Assembly: GCF_022711995.1 (NCBI RefSeq)
Contig: NZ_JALAHI010000142.1
Location: forward strand, 1-64,000
From: Enterococcus sp.
GTDB taxonomy: Bacteria > Bacillota > Bacilli > Lactobacillales > Enterococcaceae
DNA: 64,000 bases
Direction of reading: 5' to 3'
Shown here: positions 1 through 8,556 of the stretch, in pieces
How the letters are laid out: the number at the start of each line of letters is the position of its first letter
Numbering within the stretch: position 1 is the first letter of the stretch
Position numbers and translations under genes: made by a program
The notes under the pieces: model-generated
The model's database searches: none
The model's input: only the letters and a program-made list of their open reading frames with translations
What the model was told of the DNA's origin: nothing

Positions 1-584
1 GCACGAATGATTGACTCAGGAGTTCCCCCCACCCCAATATACGTATCCAGTGTTCCTTCAAGCTTTGGATAAACTTCGGCATTCTCCAAAGATTGAGTGA
101 ATTTTCCTTTCCAAGTCAACGGCTCCCCTTTAAGGAGTTCATGAAACATCGCTACTTTTTCTTCAAATAATTCTTCATAATCTTGAAGATCATAGCCAAA
201 TAGTGGAAAAGATTCAGTAAATGATCCCCGACCTAACATGATTTGTGCCCGACCGTTTGAAAGGGCATCAACTGTCGCAAACCGTTCATAGACCCGGACT
301 GGATCATCAGAACTTAGCACCGTTACTCCGGTACCTAATTTGATTCTTTTAGTGACCATTGCCAGCGCAGCTAGCACTGTATCTGGACTTGAGATTGCGT
401 ATTCTTCTCGATGGTGTTCGCCTAATGCGAGGATATCGACACCGACTTCATCGGCTAGTTTTCCTTCCGCAATGATATTTCTTAATGATTGGCTGTAACT
501 GATTCTTTGATGGGTGTGGTCATCAAAAGCAAGATCACCAAATGTATCTAACCCGAATTCTAATTGTTTACTATTTATTGTCAT
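1..584 (-). CDS. LLM-class flavin-dependent oxidoreductase (partial, C-terminus outside window)
   Basis: About 194 N-terminal codons are present; the gene runs off the left edge. The start ATG (582-584) is preceded by an AGAGGG ribosome binding site. The translation resembles bacterial luciferase-like monooxygenases (TIM barrel, FMNH2 or F420 users): it has a LGEHHREEYA stretch near residue 70, a TKRIKLGTGV stretch after it and a GVGGTPES motif near the truncated end, the pattern of the group annotated as Atu2307/SP_0267-like oxidoreductases. The substrate cannot be deduced. It reads away from the next genes and is separated from them by a bidirectional hairpin terminator, so it is probably its own unit. 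Confidence 0.85.
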   Translation of the reverse strand, partial: MTINSKQLEFGLDTFGDLAFDDHTHQRISYSQSLRNIIAEGKLADEVGVDILALGEHHREEYAISSPDTVLAALAMVTKRIKLGTGVTVLSSDDPVRVYERFATVDALSNGRAQIMLGRGSFTESFPLFGYDLQDYEELFEEKVAMFHELLKGEPLTWKGKFTQSLENAEVYPKLEGTLDTYIGVGGTPESIIR

Positions 585-695
585 GTCAAATCCCTCTTTT
601 CAAATACTTCTTGTATTCACTATAACAACTTCTTTTTATTAATGCGAAAGATATGCTTACTTTTTGTAAGTTAACAGCAACTTGATTTTTGCCCT

Positions 696-739
696 CGCAA
701 AAAAACGTGTCCTGTTTTAAACAAGAACACGCTTTTTTG
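696..739. terminator. Bidirectional Rho-independent terminator
   Basis: Imperfect stem CGTGTcCtGTTT / AAACaAgaACACG flanked by an A-run on the left and TTTTTT on the right. It follows the 762-1124 gene on the minus strand and could also block read-through on the plus strand. Confidence 0.7.
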
Positions 740-761
740 AAAGAATCAGATATTTTCCTGG

Positions 762-1124
762 TCAAAGATCGATCCCTTTGCTTCTTAAATTCGCCAGACA
801 CTCTTCTAAATACGCAACTGTATGTTCAGGATAGATCGGCACCGACTGTTCAATTGGTGCTAACGACCGGTAAGGAGGTGTCTTTTGTCCGCGATAGGTG
901 GGTTCTAGCCATTCAGGAGCTGGCCGATAGCCTCGCCGCTGCATCTCTGCCATGACGAGTAGATGGTATTGGTACAATTTGTAGGGGGAATGAGTAAACA
1001 CATAGTCGACTGTCGCATGCTTTTTTCCCCAACCAGCACCTCTAAGTGCAGCTACTTCCCGATGTTGTCCCAACAATTGTTGCCGAGGTAATCTAGGTAA
1101 CAGTGCTTCATGCCACAACCTCAT
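762..1124 (-). CDS. TIGR02328-type pyrimidine-dimer DNA glycosylase-like protein
   Basis: A 120-residue protein beginning MRLWHEALLPRLPRQQL, with GQHREVAALRG, GWGKKHATVDYVF and YKLYQYH blocks. This is the pattern of the small conserved family TIGR02328, related to the T4 endonuclease V / Pyr_excise fold. In the T4 enzyme the free N-terminal amino group attacks the damaged base; here Arg would be exposed after removal of Met, which fits that chemistry, but activity is an inference. The start has a GAGGAAC ribosome binding site. It begins 12 bp after the stop of the upstream oxidoreductase, so the two are probably co-transcribed. Confidence 0.7.
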   Translation of the reverse strand: MRLWHEALLPRLPRQQLLGQHREVAALRGAGWGKKHATVDYVFTHSPYKLYQYHLLVMAEMQRRGYRPAPEWLEPTYRGQKTPPYRSLAPIEQSVPIYPEHTVAYLEECLANLRSKGIDL

Positions 1125-1136
1125 TTCATCGTTCCT

Positions 1137-2105
1137 CTACTTCGCTTGGTTTTTGTTCAGATTCTCTTGGTTGTCGATTACGATTTTCCCTACTGCATGG
1201 TGGGTCTCGCTGAGTGCATGGGCATCATAGACCCCTTGACGAGTTAATGGGAACGTTGCACCAATCACACTCACTAATTTGCCTTCAGCCATTAGCTTAC
1301 CCAATTCACTTAATTGTTCTCCATTTGTCCGCAACCAAATTGCTTTTGCTTCAATTTGTTTTGCTGCGGCTAATGAATCATCTTCAATACTCAATACAGA
1401 AATCAAACGTCCCTGCTCTTTTAGAACGGAAAAGCTTTTCTTTTGGATCTCGCCACCCATGGTATCAAAAACCAAATCTATGTCAGAAAGAACTTCTTCA
1501 AAATCTGTTGTATGGTAGTCGATCACTTCATCTGCCCCTAATTTCTTGAGCAGGTCATGATTGCGGGGACTTGCCGTCGTGATAACATAAGCGCCCGCAT
1601 TTTTTGCCAATTGGATCGCATAGGTACCTACACCACCAGCACCGGCATGAATCAACACTTTTTCACCGGCCTTTAATACGCCATGATCAAATAGGGCTTG
1701 TAAGGCAGTCAATCCAGCAAGCGGAACTGCTGCAGCTTCGGTAAATGAAACCGTTTCGGGAATACGTGCCAACAAGTTCGTGTCTACAAGGGTATAATCT
1801 GCATAGGTCCCAAACCGTGTCGTCTCTGGACGAGCGAAAACCCGATCGCCAATTTGATAGTCCTTGACATCTTGACCAACCTCAACGATTTCTCCGGCAA
1901 CATCCCAGCCTAGAATGATTGGAAACTCCCAAGAAAACATTTGTTGCAAGTAGCCTTCGCGTAATTTCCAGTCGATAGGATTGATCGAAGTGGCTGCCAC
2001 TTTCACTAGCACTTGATCGGCGCCAACAGTAGGCAATGTAACAGTTGCCTCTTCTAATCGTTCTTTATCTCCGTATTCATTAATAACAATTGCTCTTGTT
2101 TCCAT
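1137..2105 (-). CDS. Zinc-independent NAD(P)H:quinone oxidoreductase / MDR-family alcohol dehydrogenase
   Basis: A 322-residue medium-chain reductase. Residues 1-130 form the GroES-like domain (VKVAATSINPIDWKLREG, GWDVAGEIVEVG, DYQIGDRVFA), followed by a Rossmann domain with the nucleotide-binding HAGAGGVGTYAIQLAK at about 153-168. The cysteine/histidine set that binds zinc in true alcohol dehydrogenases is missing, so this belongs to the quinone oxidoreductase (QOR) branch that reduces quinones or activated alkenes with NADPH. An AAGGAGTGG ribosome binding site precedes the ATG. It is the first gene of a likely two-gene unit with the TIGR02328 protein. Its physiological substrate is unknown. 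Confidence 0.88.
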   Translation of the reverse strand: METRAIVINEYGDKERLEEATVTLPTVGADQVLVKVAATSINPIDWKLREGYLQQMFSWEFPIILGWDVAGEIVEVGQDVKDYQIGDRVFARPETTRFGTYADYTLVDTNLLARIPETVSFTEAAAVPLAGLTALQALFDHGVLKAGEKVLIHAGAGGVGTYAIQLAKNAGAYVITTASPRNHDLLKKLGADEVIDYHTTDFEEVLSDIDLVFDTMGGEIQKKSFSVLKEQGRLISVLSIEDDSLAAAKQIEAKAIWLRTNGEQLSELGKLMAEGKLVSVIGATFPLTRQGVYDAHALSETHHAVGKIVIDNQENLNKNQAK

Positions 2106-2289
2106 CTAAACCACTCCTTGAAATTATGTAAATGAACTTCCATCACTTTTCTGAAGAAACGAAAGCTCTCTTTCATAGCTTAGGCAATGATTCTTGATTT
2201 TACAACTGATTCGACTTTTTCTTTCAGCAAAAAAGTCAGCTGCCTTACGGATTCCTTTTTCGTTGTCTTTTTAAAAAGGTTTTATTTTA

Positions 2290-2318
2290 TTGCCTTTTGT
2301 AAAAGTTTCATTTATTCT
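2290..2318 (+). promoter_or_regulatory. Putative sigma-A promoter of potD
   Basis: TTGCCT (2290-2295), a 17-bp spacer and TATTCT (2313-2318), about 40 bp before the TTG start of the potD gene. The 2106-2358 intergenic region is AT-rich and otherwise shows nothing I can assign. Confidence 0.45.
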
Positions 2319-2358
2319 ACAGAAATAAGAATATGAAAAGAAAGAAGGAATTGATGAA

Positions 2359-3438
2359 TTGAAAAGATTGCAGGTATTTTTTTGCGGGATCATTGCGATC
2401 CTCGGTCTTCTTTTTGTTGGCAAATCTGTGTTGTCCAATGAATCAGGAAGTGCATCAGCGAATGATGCCAACTCGGTTATTATTTATAATTGGGGGGAAT
2501 ATATTGATCCCGATCTGATAAAGAAATTCGAAACTGAAAGTGGCTATTCAGTGATTTATAATACATTTGACTCCAACGAGGCAATGGAGACTAAGGTCAA
2601 GCAAGGCGGTACACGATACGATTTGGTTTTCCCCAGTGAATCGATGATCCCCAAAATGATCGAGGAACAGCTGTTGCTTCCTTTGGAACATGAGAAACTT
2701 GTCGGTACGGAGGATCTTTCTGATTTTCTGATGAACCAGCGCTTTGATAAAAACAATCAATACTCCATTCCATATTTTTGGGGAACAATTGGCATCATGG
2801 TTAATAGGGATCAAATCGATCCTAACACCATCCATGGCTGGGCTGATTTGTGGCGTCCAGAATTTGCTAACGATATTCTAGTCGTTGATGGGGCAAGAGA
2901 AACGATAGGAATGGCTTTGCAAGCCTTGGATCATTCTCAAAATGAACTGGATCCAGCAACCCTTCAACAAGCTGTCAAAAAATTGACAGCATTACGCCCA
3001 AATGTCAAAGCAGTCCTTACCGATGAAATCAAGACGTTGATGATCAACAATGATGCACCGATTGGTATTGGTTATTCCGGAGATGCGGCGTATGTCATGT
3101 CTGAAAATCCGGCCATAACCTATGTCGTTCCTGATGATGGCGGTGCGATCTGGACAGATAATTTTGCCATTCCAAAAACAGTCGGCAATCTTGAAGGGGC
3201 TTATGCGTTTATCAATTTCATGCTACGTCCCGAAAATGCGGCTCAAAATGCGGAATACGTGGGGTATGCGACACCGAATGAGTCCGCGAAACAACTATTA
3301 CCTGCTGAATTGACCGCTAATAAAGCGTTCTATCCCGATCCGGCAGCAATGGAACAGATGGAACACTACGAATACTTAGGAAAAAATGCCGTTGAACAGT
3401 ACAACGATCTTTTTCTCGAATGGAAGTTGGGGTTATAA
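2359..3438 (+). CDS. potD: Spermidine/putrescine-type ABC transporter substrate-binding protein
   Basis: A 359-residue periplasmic-binding-protein-2 family member of the PotD/PotF group: VIIYNWGEYIDP near residue 40, TRYDLVFPSE, YFWGTIGIMVN and GAIWTDNFAIPK are characteristic. An N-terminal hydrophobic segment (about 4-26) acts as signal or anchor; there is no lipobox cysteine at its end, so a membrane anchor is more likely than a lipoprotein. TTG is the start, supported by AAGGAA eight bases upstream; the nearby ATG at 2354 hits a stop after two codons. potA, potB and potC are not adjacent, which is unusual, so either it serves a transporter encoded elsewhere or it has another cation-like ligand. 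It overlaps no gene and ends one base before the next start. Confidence 0.85.
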   Translation: MKRLQVFFCGIIAILGLLFVGKSVLSNESGSASANDANSVIIYNWGEYIDPDLIKKFETESGYSVIYNTFDSNEAMETKVKQGGTRYDLVFPSESMIPKMIEEQLLLPLEHEKLVGTEDLSDFLMNQRFDKNNQYSIPYFWGTIGIMVNRDQIDPNTIHGWADLWRPEFANDILVVDGARETIGMALQALDHSQNELDPATLQQAVKKLTALRPNVKAVLTDEIKTLMINNDAPIGIGYSGDAAYVMSENPAITYVVPDDGGAIWTDNFAIPKTVGNLEGAYAFINFMLRPENAAQNAEYVGYATPNESAKQLLPAELTANKAFYPDPAAMEQMEHYEYLGKNAVEQYNDLFLEWKLGL

Positions 3439-3439
3439 C

Positions 3440-5053
3440 ATGAATCTATTATTGAAGTCTTCCTGTATTTTTGATACAGAAAGAAAAACGACATTTGCCG
3501 GTTTCATTTTAATTGAAGGGACAAGAATCAAGGATGTGGGGTCTTTAGATGCCCTTCCTGCAAAATTACCCGATGAAACAACGATCATTGATTGCCATGA
3601 CCAAATGATCATCCCGGGCTTTATCGATGCGCATATTCATTTTTATCTTTCCGCTTTGCTTCATGCGGGGCAACTCACTCATGTCACGGGAACAACTGAA
3701 GAAGCAGTTGCCCAGCAAGTACCGCAAATCCCTGTGACCCATGGCTGGAAAATTGGGATCGGATGGTTCAGCAGTGACTTTGGACAACAAGTCTATCCCA
3801 CGAAAGCAGCGATTGACCGCTATTGTGATGAGGTACCCGTCATGCTGATCTCAGGAGATGCCCACAGCATTTGGTTAAACAGTAAAGGAATGGCGGCCTT
3901 AAATATCACAACCGAGTCAGTTCCTACCGGAATCAGTGGAGAAGCCTTGATGGAAGATGGCGAATTGACGGGCTGTTTTCTTGAGGCAGTCGCTATTAAT
4001 TATTTGGCAGAGGTGCTGCAATCTTTTCACGCCAACAGTCATTCAACCTATCTCTCTTACATGGAACAGCTTAATCGTTATGGGATTACCACCATCGGCG
4101 ATGTGGCATTGACGGGTGAAAGCTGGGACGACTTGATTTATCCGGAACTTTACCAGAAAGTTGCAGAAGAAGCGACTTTACGGGCGGTTTTTTACCCTGC
4201 GATGCGTGAGGAGATTGAGCATTTGACTGATATCTATCAAAACTATCGTTCTGAAAAAGTTCAAATGGGTGGGGTAAAGCAATTCTTTGATGGTGTGACA
4301 AGTACCCATACTGCCTTGTTAAAATCAGAGTACGAAACGCCTTACTTTGATGGCGATATCGGCATGCCGCTGATTGCCATCGAAAAAATGCGCCAGTTGA
4401 TATTCTTAGCAAACCAGCAAGATTGGCCGATGCGCATCCATACGATCGGCGACCAAGCGATTCACCAAGCGCTGGGCTTTTTTAAAGAAAGTCAGGAGCG
4501 CTTCCCTCTTTCTGATGGAAAAAATAATACACTGGAGCATTTGGAAGTCATGGATCCTGCAGATCTTTCTTTAGTGGCACAGGAACATTTTGTTCTTTCT
4601 GTTCAGCCCAGTCATTTATTAGTCGGCTACGAAACATTAGATGAAGAAGTAGGTCCGCAACGTGCCAATCACATGTTTCCTTTTCACTCTTTTTTGACCC
4701 ACGATGCTGTATTAGCCTTTGGAACCGACAGTCCAGTAGTGATCGATGTTTCTCCATTGGATTCAATCTATTATGCGGTGGCTAGAAAGGAAAAAGATGG
4801 TTCCCCAGCTGAAGGATTGATGCCCTATGAAGTGATTGATGTGGCAGATGCCCTCGTTGCTCATACCGCGGATGCAGCTCGAGCACTCAGTCGTCAAGAC
4901 ATTGGTTCGATCAAAGTCGGGCAGTTAGCTGATCTTTGTATTCTTTCAAAAAACATTCTTCCCCTTTCAGAAAAAGAGCTACTTGAGGTAGAAGTCACTG
5001 CAACTATTTTTAATGGTGCATTTGTCTATCAAAAAGACAAAGTTGCTAATTGA
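3440..5053 (+). CDS. YtcJ-type metal-dependent amidohydrolase
   Basis: 537 residues when started at ATG 3440, which lies one base after the potD stop and has an AGTTGGGG-like ribosome binding site inside potD; a longer upstream in-frame extension would overlap potD and lacks support. It is an amidohydrolase_3 family protein: N-terminal small beta domain, GFIDAHIHFY with the HxH metal pair near residue 63, a later IHTIGDQAI and EHLEV histidines, and FGTDSPVV carrying the conserved Asp near the C-terminus. The substrates of such exoenzymes are diverse N-acyl or cyclic amides. The tight link to potD suggests that both act on one imported amine or amide, which is an inference. Confidence 0.85.
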   Translation: MNLLLKSSCIFDTERKTTFAGFILIEGTRIKDVGSLDALPAKLPDETTIIDCHDQMIIPGFIDAHIHFYLSALLHAGQLTHVTGTTEEAVAQQVPQIPVTHGWKIGIGWFSSDFGQQVYPTKAAIDRYCDEVPVMLISGDAHSIWLNSKGMAALNITTESVPTGISGEALMEDGELTGCFLEAVAINYLAEVLQSFHANSHSTYLSYMEQLNRYGITTIGDVALTGESWDDLIYPELYQKVAEEATLRAVFYPAMREEIEHLTDIYQNYRSEKVQMGGVKQFFDGVTSTHTALLKSEYETPYFDGDIGMPLIAIEKMRQLIFLANQQDWPMRIHTIGDQAIHQALGFFKESQERFPLSDGKNNTLEHLEVMDPADLSLVAQEHFVLSVQPSHLLVGYETLDEEVGPQRANHMFPFHSFLTHDAVLAFGTDSPVVIDVSPLDSIYYAVARKEKDGSPAEGLMPYEVIDVADALVAHTADAARALSRQDIGSIKVGQLADLCILSKNILPLSEKELLEVEVTATIFNGAFVYQKDKVAN

Positions 5054-5057
5054 ACCT

Positions 5058-5077
5058 CTCATGACTGAAGTCACGAG
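5058..5077 (-). repeat. IS605-type right-end hairpin
   Basis: CTCATGACT (5058-5066), a 2-nt loop and AGTCACGAG (5069-5077); on the minus strand the single mismatch becomes a G·U pair. Subterminal imperfect palindromes like this are recognised by TnpA as single-stranded DNA. Confidence 0.7.
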
Positions 5078-5179
5078 ATTCTTGGGAATAGAGCGTACTT
5101 GCAAGCGTATTTCTTTGCTCACAGCGGTGTCTCTTGTTTACCAAGCTATCTCCGTAGTTCCTACGGTTCTTGATGCTTC

Positions 5180-5694
5180 CTAAGCCAATGCTTGTATTCG
5201 TAGGCCTTCGGTCAAAATATTGATACTAGCGTTGATATCTCGGTCGTGTTGCGCATGACAAATAGGACAAGTCCATTCTCGAATTTTGAGAGATTTCTTG
5301 CCGTCTTTATGGCCACATTCTGAACAAATTTGACTAGAAGGAAACCATTTATCTACCTTGATGATTTCACGTCCGTACCAGTCAGCTTTGTACTGTAATT
5401 TCGTCACAAAGCTAGACCAAGAAACATCAGAAATGCTTTTTGCTAGTTTATGATTGCGCAACATACCTTTGGTATTTAAGTCTTCAATACAGATAATATC
5501 GTGGTTTTTGATAATTTCCGTACTCAACTTGTTTAGAAAATCAGTACGTTGGTTCATTACTTTTTCATGTAATCGTGCTGCTTTTCGTTTTTGCTTTTGA
5601 TAGTTTCTAGCTTCAAACAAATGGATACCATTCTGTTTAGCTGCTAATGCACGTCTAAAGTCGCGGGTATTCTCGGCTTTTTGATAAAATCGCT
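5180..5694 (-). pseudogene. tnpB: tnpB (RNA-guided nuclease) C-terminal remnant
   Basis: An open frame of about 170 codons without a convincing start covers the C-terminal half of TnpB. It has the RuvC-II region (IICIEDLNTKGM), the WFPSSQICSECGH / WTCPICHAQHDRD zinc ribbon with four cysteines, and RuvC-III (HDRDINASINIL). The frame opens after an in-frame TAG at about 5695 and reads RFYQKAENTRDFRRAL; the RuvC-I aspartate and the N-terminal wedge domain are absent. Full TnpB is around 370-400 residues. It is therefore inactive as a nuclease by itself, although the preserved domain could still be made from an internal TTG at 5620. Confidence 0.85.
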
Positions 5695-5719
5695 AACTTC
5701 GTACGAGCACTAGCTCCCG

Positions 5720-5817
5720 AATACTCGAATAATGGGTGACTTACTGCGCTAGTCTGCTGGGTTTCATCGACATTTCTCAGCTAACTTTGCAGCAGTCCTG
5801 CCTATTATTCGAGTATT
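5720..5817. repeat. 14-bp perfect inverted repeat enclosing 70 bp
   Basis: AATACTCGAATAAT (5720-5733) and ATTATTCGAGTATT (5804-5817) are exact reverse complements. The segment lies between the tnpB remnant and the truncated prepilin peptidase and codes for nothing obvious. It may be the ends of a tiny non-autonomous element or a relic of the rearrangement. The rest of 5818-5922 shows no recognisable feature. Confidence 0.6.
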
Positions 5818-5922
5818 TTTGTCCCTGAATCCCTAATAACCGCCAGTTTACTTTCAATTGGATACACCTATTCATTGAGTTGATTGACCGTTACGACTTC
5901 TATCTTCTTTACTCCCCACCCC

Positions 5923-6207
5923 CTAAAATACATACAAAATAACTAGGAGGATTCCGCCAATCAGTTCACTTACCGGGTATAGCGGATTGATGGGGATTGC
6001 GCAATGACTGCACTGTCCTTTTAACAGAAAAAAAGACCAGATAGGAATCAACTGATATGGGGAGAGCGTTTGTCCGCAGTTTTCACAATGAGAACGACCT
6101 CCGAGTGATTCATGACGGGGCAAACGATAAACGAAGACCATAAAAAAAGAACTAAGACAGCTGCCAATGGTAAATACCAAAAAAATGACCGACACTTCTT
6201 TTTCCAA
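5923..6207 (-). pseudogene. comC: Truncated prepilin peptidase (ComC/PilD N-terminal domain only)
   Basis: About 94 residues, started at TTG (6205-6207) because GAGGAGG lies seven bases upstream. It contains an N-terminal membrane segment (IGSCLSSFFMVFVYRLP), the zinc-binding C-x2-C pair twice (CENCG and CSHCA) and the start of the next membrane helix (PVSELIGGILLVILYVF), then a stop. Family members are about 220-250 residues and carry two catalytic aspartates in the missing A24 peptidase domain. It therefore cannot process prepilins. The loss coincides with the neighbouring IS remnant and inverted repeat. Confidence 0.8.
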
Positions 6208-6405
6208 CCAGTTTCCTCCTCGCGTTTCCAAACAGCACTACTCAAAGGATTGTTCATAGACAAATACGCATTTATTGCTCTTTTTCATCAAAGACCCTGC
6301 TATCGATCAAGTTGTGCCTGTCATGTTGGTACTTATCAGTGAACAGAGAAATGCTTTAGTTGCTGTCAGTTGTTTTTGACCTACTGGAAGAAACAATCGG
6401 CTGTA

Positions 6406-7884
6406 TTAGCCATTTTTCAGCGAAAACTCATGGATGATCCGAGGGTTGATTTCTCGCAACAGTCGATTCCAATCCTCTGCATCTGGAATCGATTTGAATA
6501 AGAGGTATCGATTTCCAAGTAATTGATCGTCACCATATTCACTGTAATTTGTCACTACGAGATCAATCTGATTTTTTTTCAGATAATCTGGGTTCATCTC
6601 CAAAGCATTAGGAAAAAACAGCTGCTGAAAGCGGCCAAGATATTTGATTGCAGTGGCCTCTATATTTTGACAAACTAGACTATTTCCCTCTAATAAGAAA
6701 GCAATATTTTGAGGTGTTCCCCAATGAATTTCCTGTAGAGAATCCATAAAGAGCACAGCCATCACCGTGATTTCTGTCACTGGTGTCTGACCACCTGTCA
6801 CTTGTTGATGATGTTCCTGAAAGAAGGCAAAAAATTCATGATACATCTGGGGAAATTTTTCTTGGACTACCTCATGAACATCCAGTATATTTTGATTCGT
6901 TACCGGTGATAATTGTTCTTTTAAAGACAACATCGTAAAAAATGAGCGAACAAATATGAGATCCCGCTTTAGATTGGTGCTTTGTTGACCAAAAGCGTCT
7001 AAAAATAATTTTGCAGTGACAGTGATCGCTTGATTCGGTTGGTGTTCCCCGACAAAGCGCTGCTCCCCGTCTAAATCTGTCAAGGAGCGTCGACATAAAA
7101 TCATCACATACAGATACAACAAATCATCCGTTGCCAACGGTTTACCAGCAGATGCTTCGATCACCTCATTGATCCTAGCAAATAGTTGAAATGCCTGACT
7201 TTCTTTTAACGATTGAATCCTGTCTGAATCAATTACTAACCGTCCTTCACGCTCTAAAGCGATCATCAGCGTGTAGCTAAAATCCCCTAATGACACATTA
7301 GGATAACTGCTGAAAAAATGCTCCTTTTGCAACGCAAAGGCAATATTCTGAATCGCAATCGAGGGAAAGACCGTGTGAGGGGTAGTTTCTGATTCGTAGT
7401 AAAAATCATGAAAAAAACTGCGAACATCGATTTCCTTTCCGATGAGATCAATATTCCTCGACGAGAAGGATAAGCGATATCGGGACAATTCGCTTTCCAC
7501 ATTCTTTAGATAGCGCAGTAACGTGCTTTCAGAAATGTGCAGCTGATCTGCCCATTCCCCAATCCCTTTGATCTCATTTTGAAAAATCCCTTCTAAAATC
7601 TGAAAAAGCGGCTCATTCTCAAGTAACTGCCGCTTCTCTTTTAAATAATCCTCGCGGGTCTTTTCTTTGAAGACATAGCCTACCGTGGCAGTTTCGATCG
7701 TAACTGAATGACGGAAAAAGGCTCGGATCTCTTGCATATCGGTAACAATCGTCCGTGTAGTACTTGTTGTGATCTGGGCCAACTCTTTGACGGAGCGAAT
7801 CGCTTTTCGTTCAAAGGCATGTAAAATTTTTAACCATCTGACAGTTTCTTTGTTCGTTATAAATTTCAGTTGAAAATCTTTCAC
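6406..7884 (-). CDS. Mga-type helix-turn-helix transcriptional regulator
   Basis: A 492-residue regulator of the Mga/AtxA/PRD class found in Gram-positive cocci. It has an N-terminal winged HTH (about residues 15-60, SVKELAQITTSTTRTIVTDM), a second HTH (about 105-130, IGEWADQLHISESTLLRYLKNVE), a long helical PRD-like centre and a C-terminal segment resembling a PTS EIIB-like domain (IDLVVTNYSEYGDDQLL). Such proteins respond to sugar phosphotransfer status and control surface or metabolic genes; the targets cannot be read from this window. It is monocistronic, with its own promoter region in 7885-8040. Confidence 0.82.
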   Translation of the reverse strand: MKDFQLKFITNKETVRWLKILHAFERKAIRSVKELAQITTSTTRTIVTDMQEIRAFFRHSVTIETATVGYVFKEKTREDYLKEKRQLLENEPLFQILEGIFQNEIKGIGEWADQLHISESTLLRYLKNVESELSRYRLSFSSRNIDLIGKEIDVRSFFHDFYYESETTPHTVFPSIAIQNIAFALQKEHFFSSYPNVSLGDFSYTLMIALEREGRLVIDSDRIQSLKESQAFQLFARINEVIEASAGKPLATDDLLYLYVMILCRRSLTDLDGEQRFVGEHQPNQAITVTAKLFLDAFGQQSTNLKRDLIFVRSFFTMLSLKEQLSPVTNQNILDVHEVVQEKFPQMYHEFFAFFQEHHQQVTGGQTPVTEITVMAVLFMDSLQEIHWGTPQNIAFLLEGNSLVCQNIEATAIKYLGRFQQLFFPNALEMNPDYLKKNQIDLVVTNYSEYGDDQLLGNRYLLFKSIPDAEDWNRLLREINPRIIHEFSLKNG

Positions 7885-8042
7885 TTATTTTCCCCTCCTG
7901 CTTTTGCCATGACTGCGAGTTTCGTTTCCATGCTTTTCTTATTATACCGCCTAGAATAAAAGAAGTAGTCGTTTCCGCCTTAGCCCAAATTTCCGTCCTT
8001 TCTGTTCAACGGAGACACACTTTCTGGGAAAACAGGCTCAAA

Positions 8043-8300
8043 TTGACCAAAAACAATAAAAAAACAGAAAGAATTGTTATTTTTTATTTAAGAACCCTTG
8101 ATTGTAAGCGGTATTTTTGTTATTCTTTAACAGTAGAGGAGGTGGAACGTGCAGTGTATGCTATCAAGATATTTCATGGTTATCTGACAGCACAGGGAAA
8201 AAGAACTCGAGATAAATCAATTGCTTTGACTTATACATGCAAAGAAGATGCCGAACGCTTCGCAAATAAAATTGGCGGGAGAGTTAAAAAAATTGGATAA
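8043..8300 (+). CDS. Small hypothetical protein, start uncertain
   Basis: The frame from TTG 8043 gives 85 residues rich in lysine and arginine, with no ribosome binding site before it. An internal GTG at 8154 lies about 11 bases after GAGGAGG and would give a 49-residue basic protein (YAIKIFHGYLTAQGK start region). I do not recognise the family. The C-terminal part (YTCKEDAERFANKIGG) resembles a short alpha/beta unit. A good terminator follows 13 bases after the stop, which supports a real transcript. Confidence 0.45.
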   Translation: MTKNNKKTERIVIFYLRTLDCKRYFCYSLTVEEVERAVYAIKIFHGYLTAQGKRTRDKSIALTYTCKEDAERFANKIGGRVKKIG

Positions 8301-8312
8301 CCTTAACTGTTG

Positions 8313-8352
8313 AAAAAGAGTAGTCGACCATTAATCGTTGGCCACTCTTTTT
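8313..8352 (+). terminator. Rho-independent terminator of the small hypothetical gene
   Basis: AAAAAGAGT...ACTCTTTTT stem with inner ACCA/TTGG pairing, followed by a T-rich stretch. Confidence 0.7.
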
Positions 8353-8486
8353 GTTTTGTAAAAAAATATTCTCTAGCAAATCCTTTTTTCTATTTGTTTT
8401 TATTTCTCACTTGTCAAAATTAAAAATACACTGTTGCGATCAATTGTTGAATGCCGTTTCTTCCCCTTTTCACTTCTATTAGCCAT

Positions 8487-8552
8487 AAAAAAAGACTGAA
8501 ACTTCTGAGGTCACACGAAGTGTTTTTCGCTCAGAAACGTTTCAGTCTTTTT
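8487..8552. terminator. Terminator at the end of the citrate operon
   Basis: A long stem: AAAAGACTGAAAC with TTCTGAG on the left pairs with CTCAGAA and GTTTCAGTCTTTT on the right. It is flanked by A and T runs and works in both directions. It follows oadA, the last gene of the minus-strand operon, by four bases. The remaining 8353-8486 stretch holds nothing recognisable. Confidence 0.85.
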
Positions 8553-8556
8553 CTTT

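Larger units (their letters stand above)
5054..5694 (-). mobile_element. Decayed IS200/IS605-family element (right end plus tnpB remnant)
   Basis: The region directly abutting the stop codon of the amidohydrolase contains the 3' half of tnpB and, downstream of it on the minus strand, about 125 bases ending in a small subterminal hairpin (5058-5077), as at right ends of IS200/IS605 elements. The left end, the first half of tnpB and any tnpA are missing. In this family the right-end transcript functions as the guide (omega/re) RNA, so the non-coding 5054-5180 stretch is the expected relic of it. The element sits between the amidohydrolase and a truncated prepilin peptidase. Confidence 0.8.

Noticed and set aside
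2359..2440. PotD as a lipoprotein
   Set aside because: The only nearby cysteine (residue 9) lies inside the hydrophobic core and is not in a lipobox context at the end of the signal segment.
5180..5620. Stand-alone active TnpB-like nuclease
   Set aside because: The RuvC-I aspartate and N-terminal domain are missing and an in-frame stop precedes the frame, so it is a remnant.
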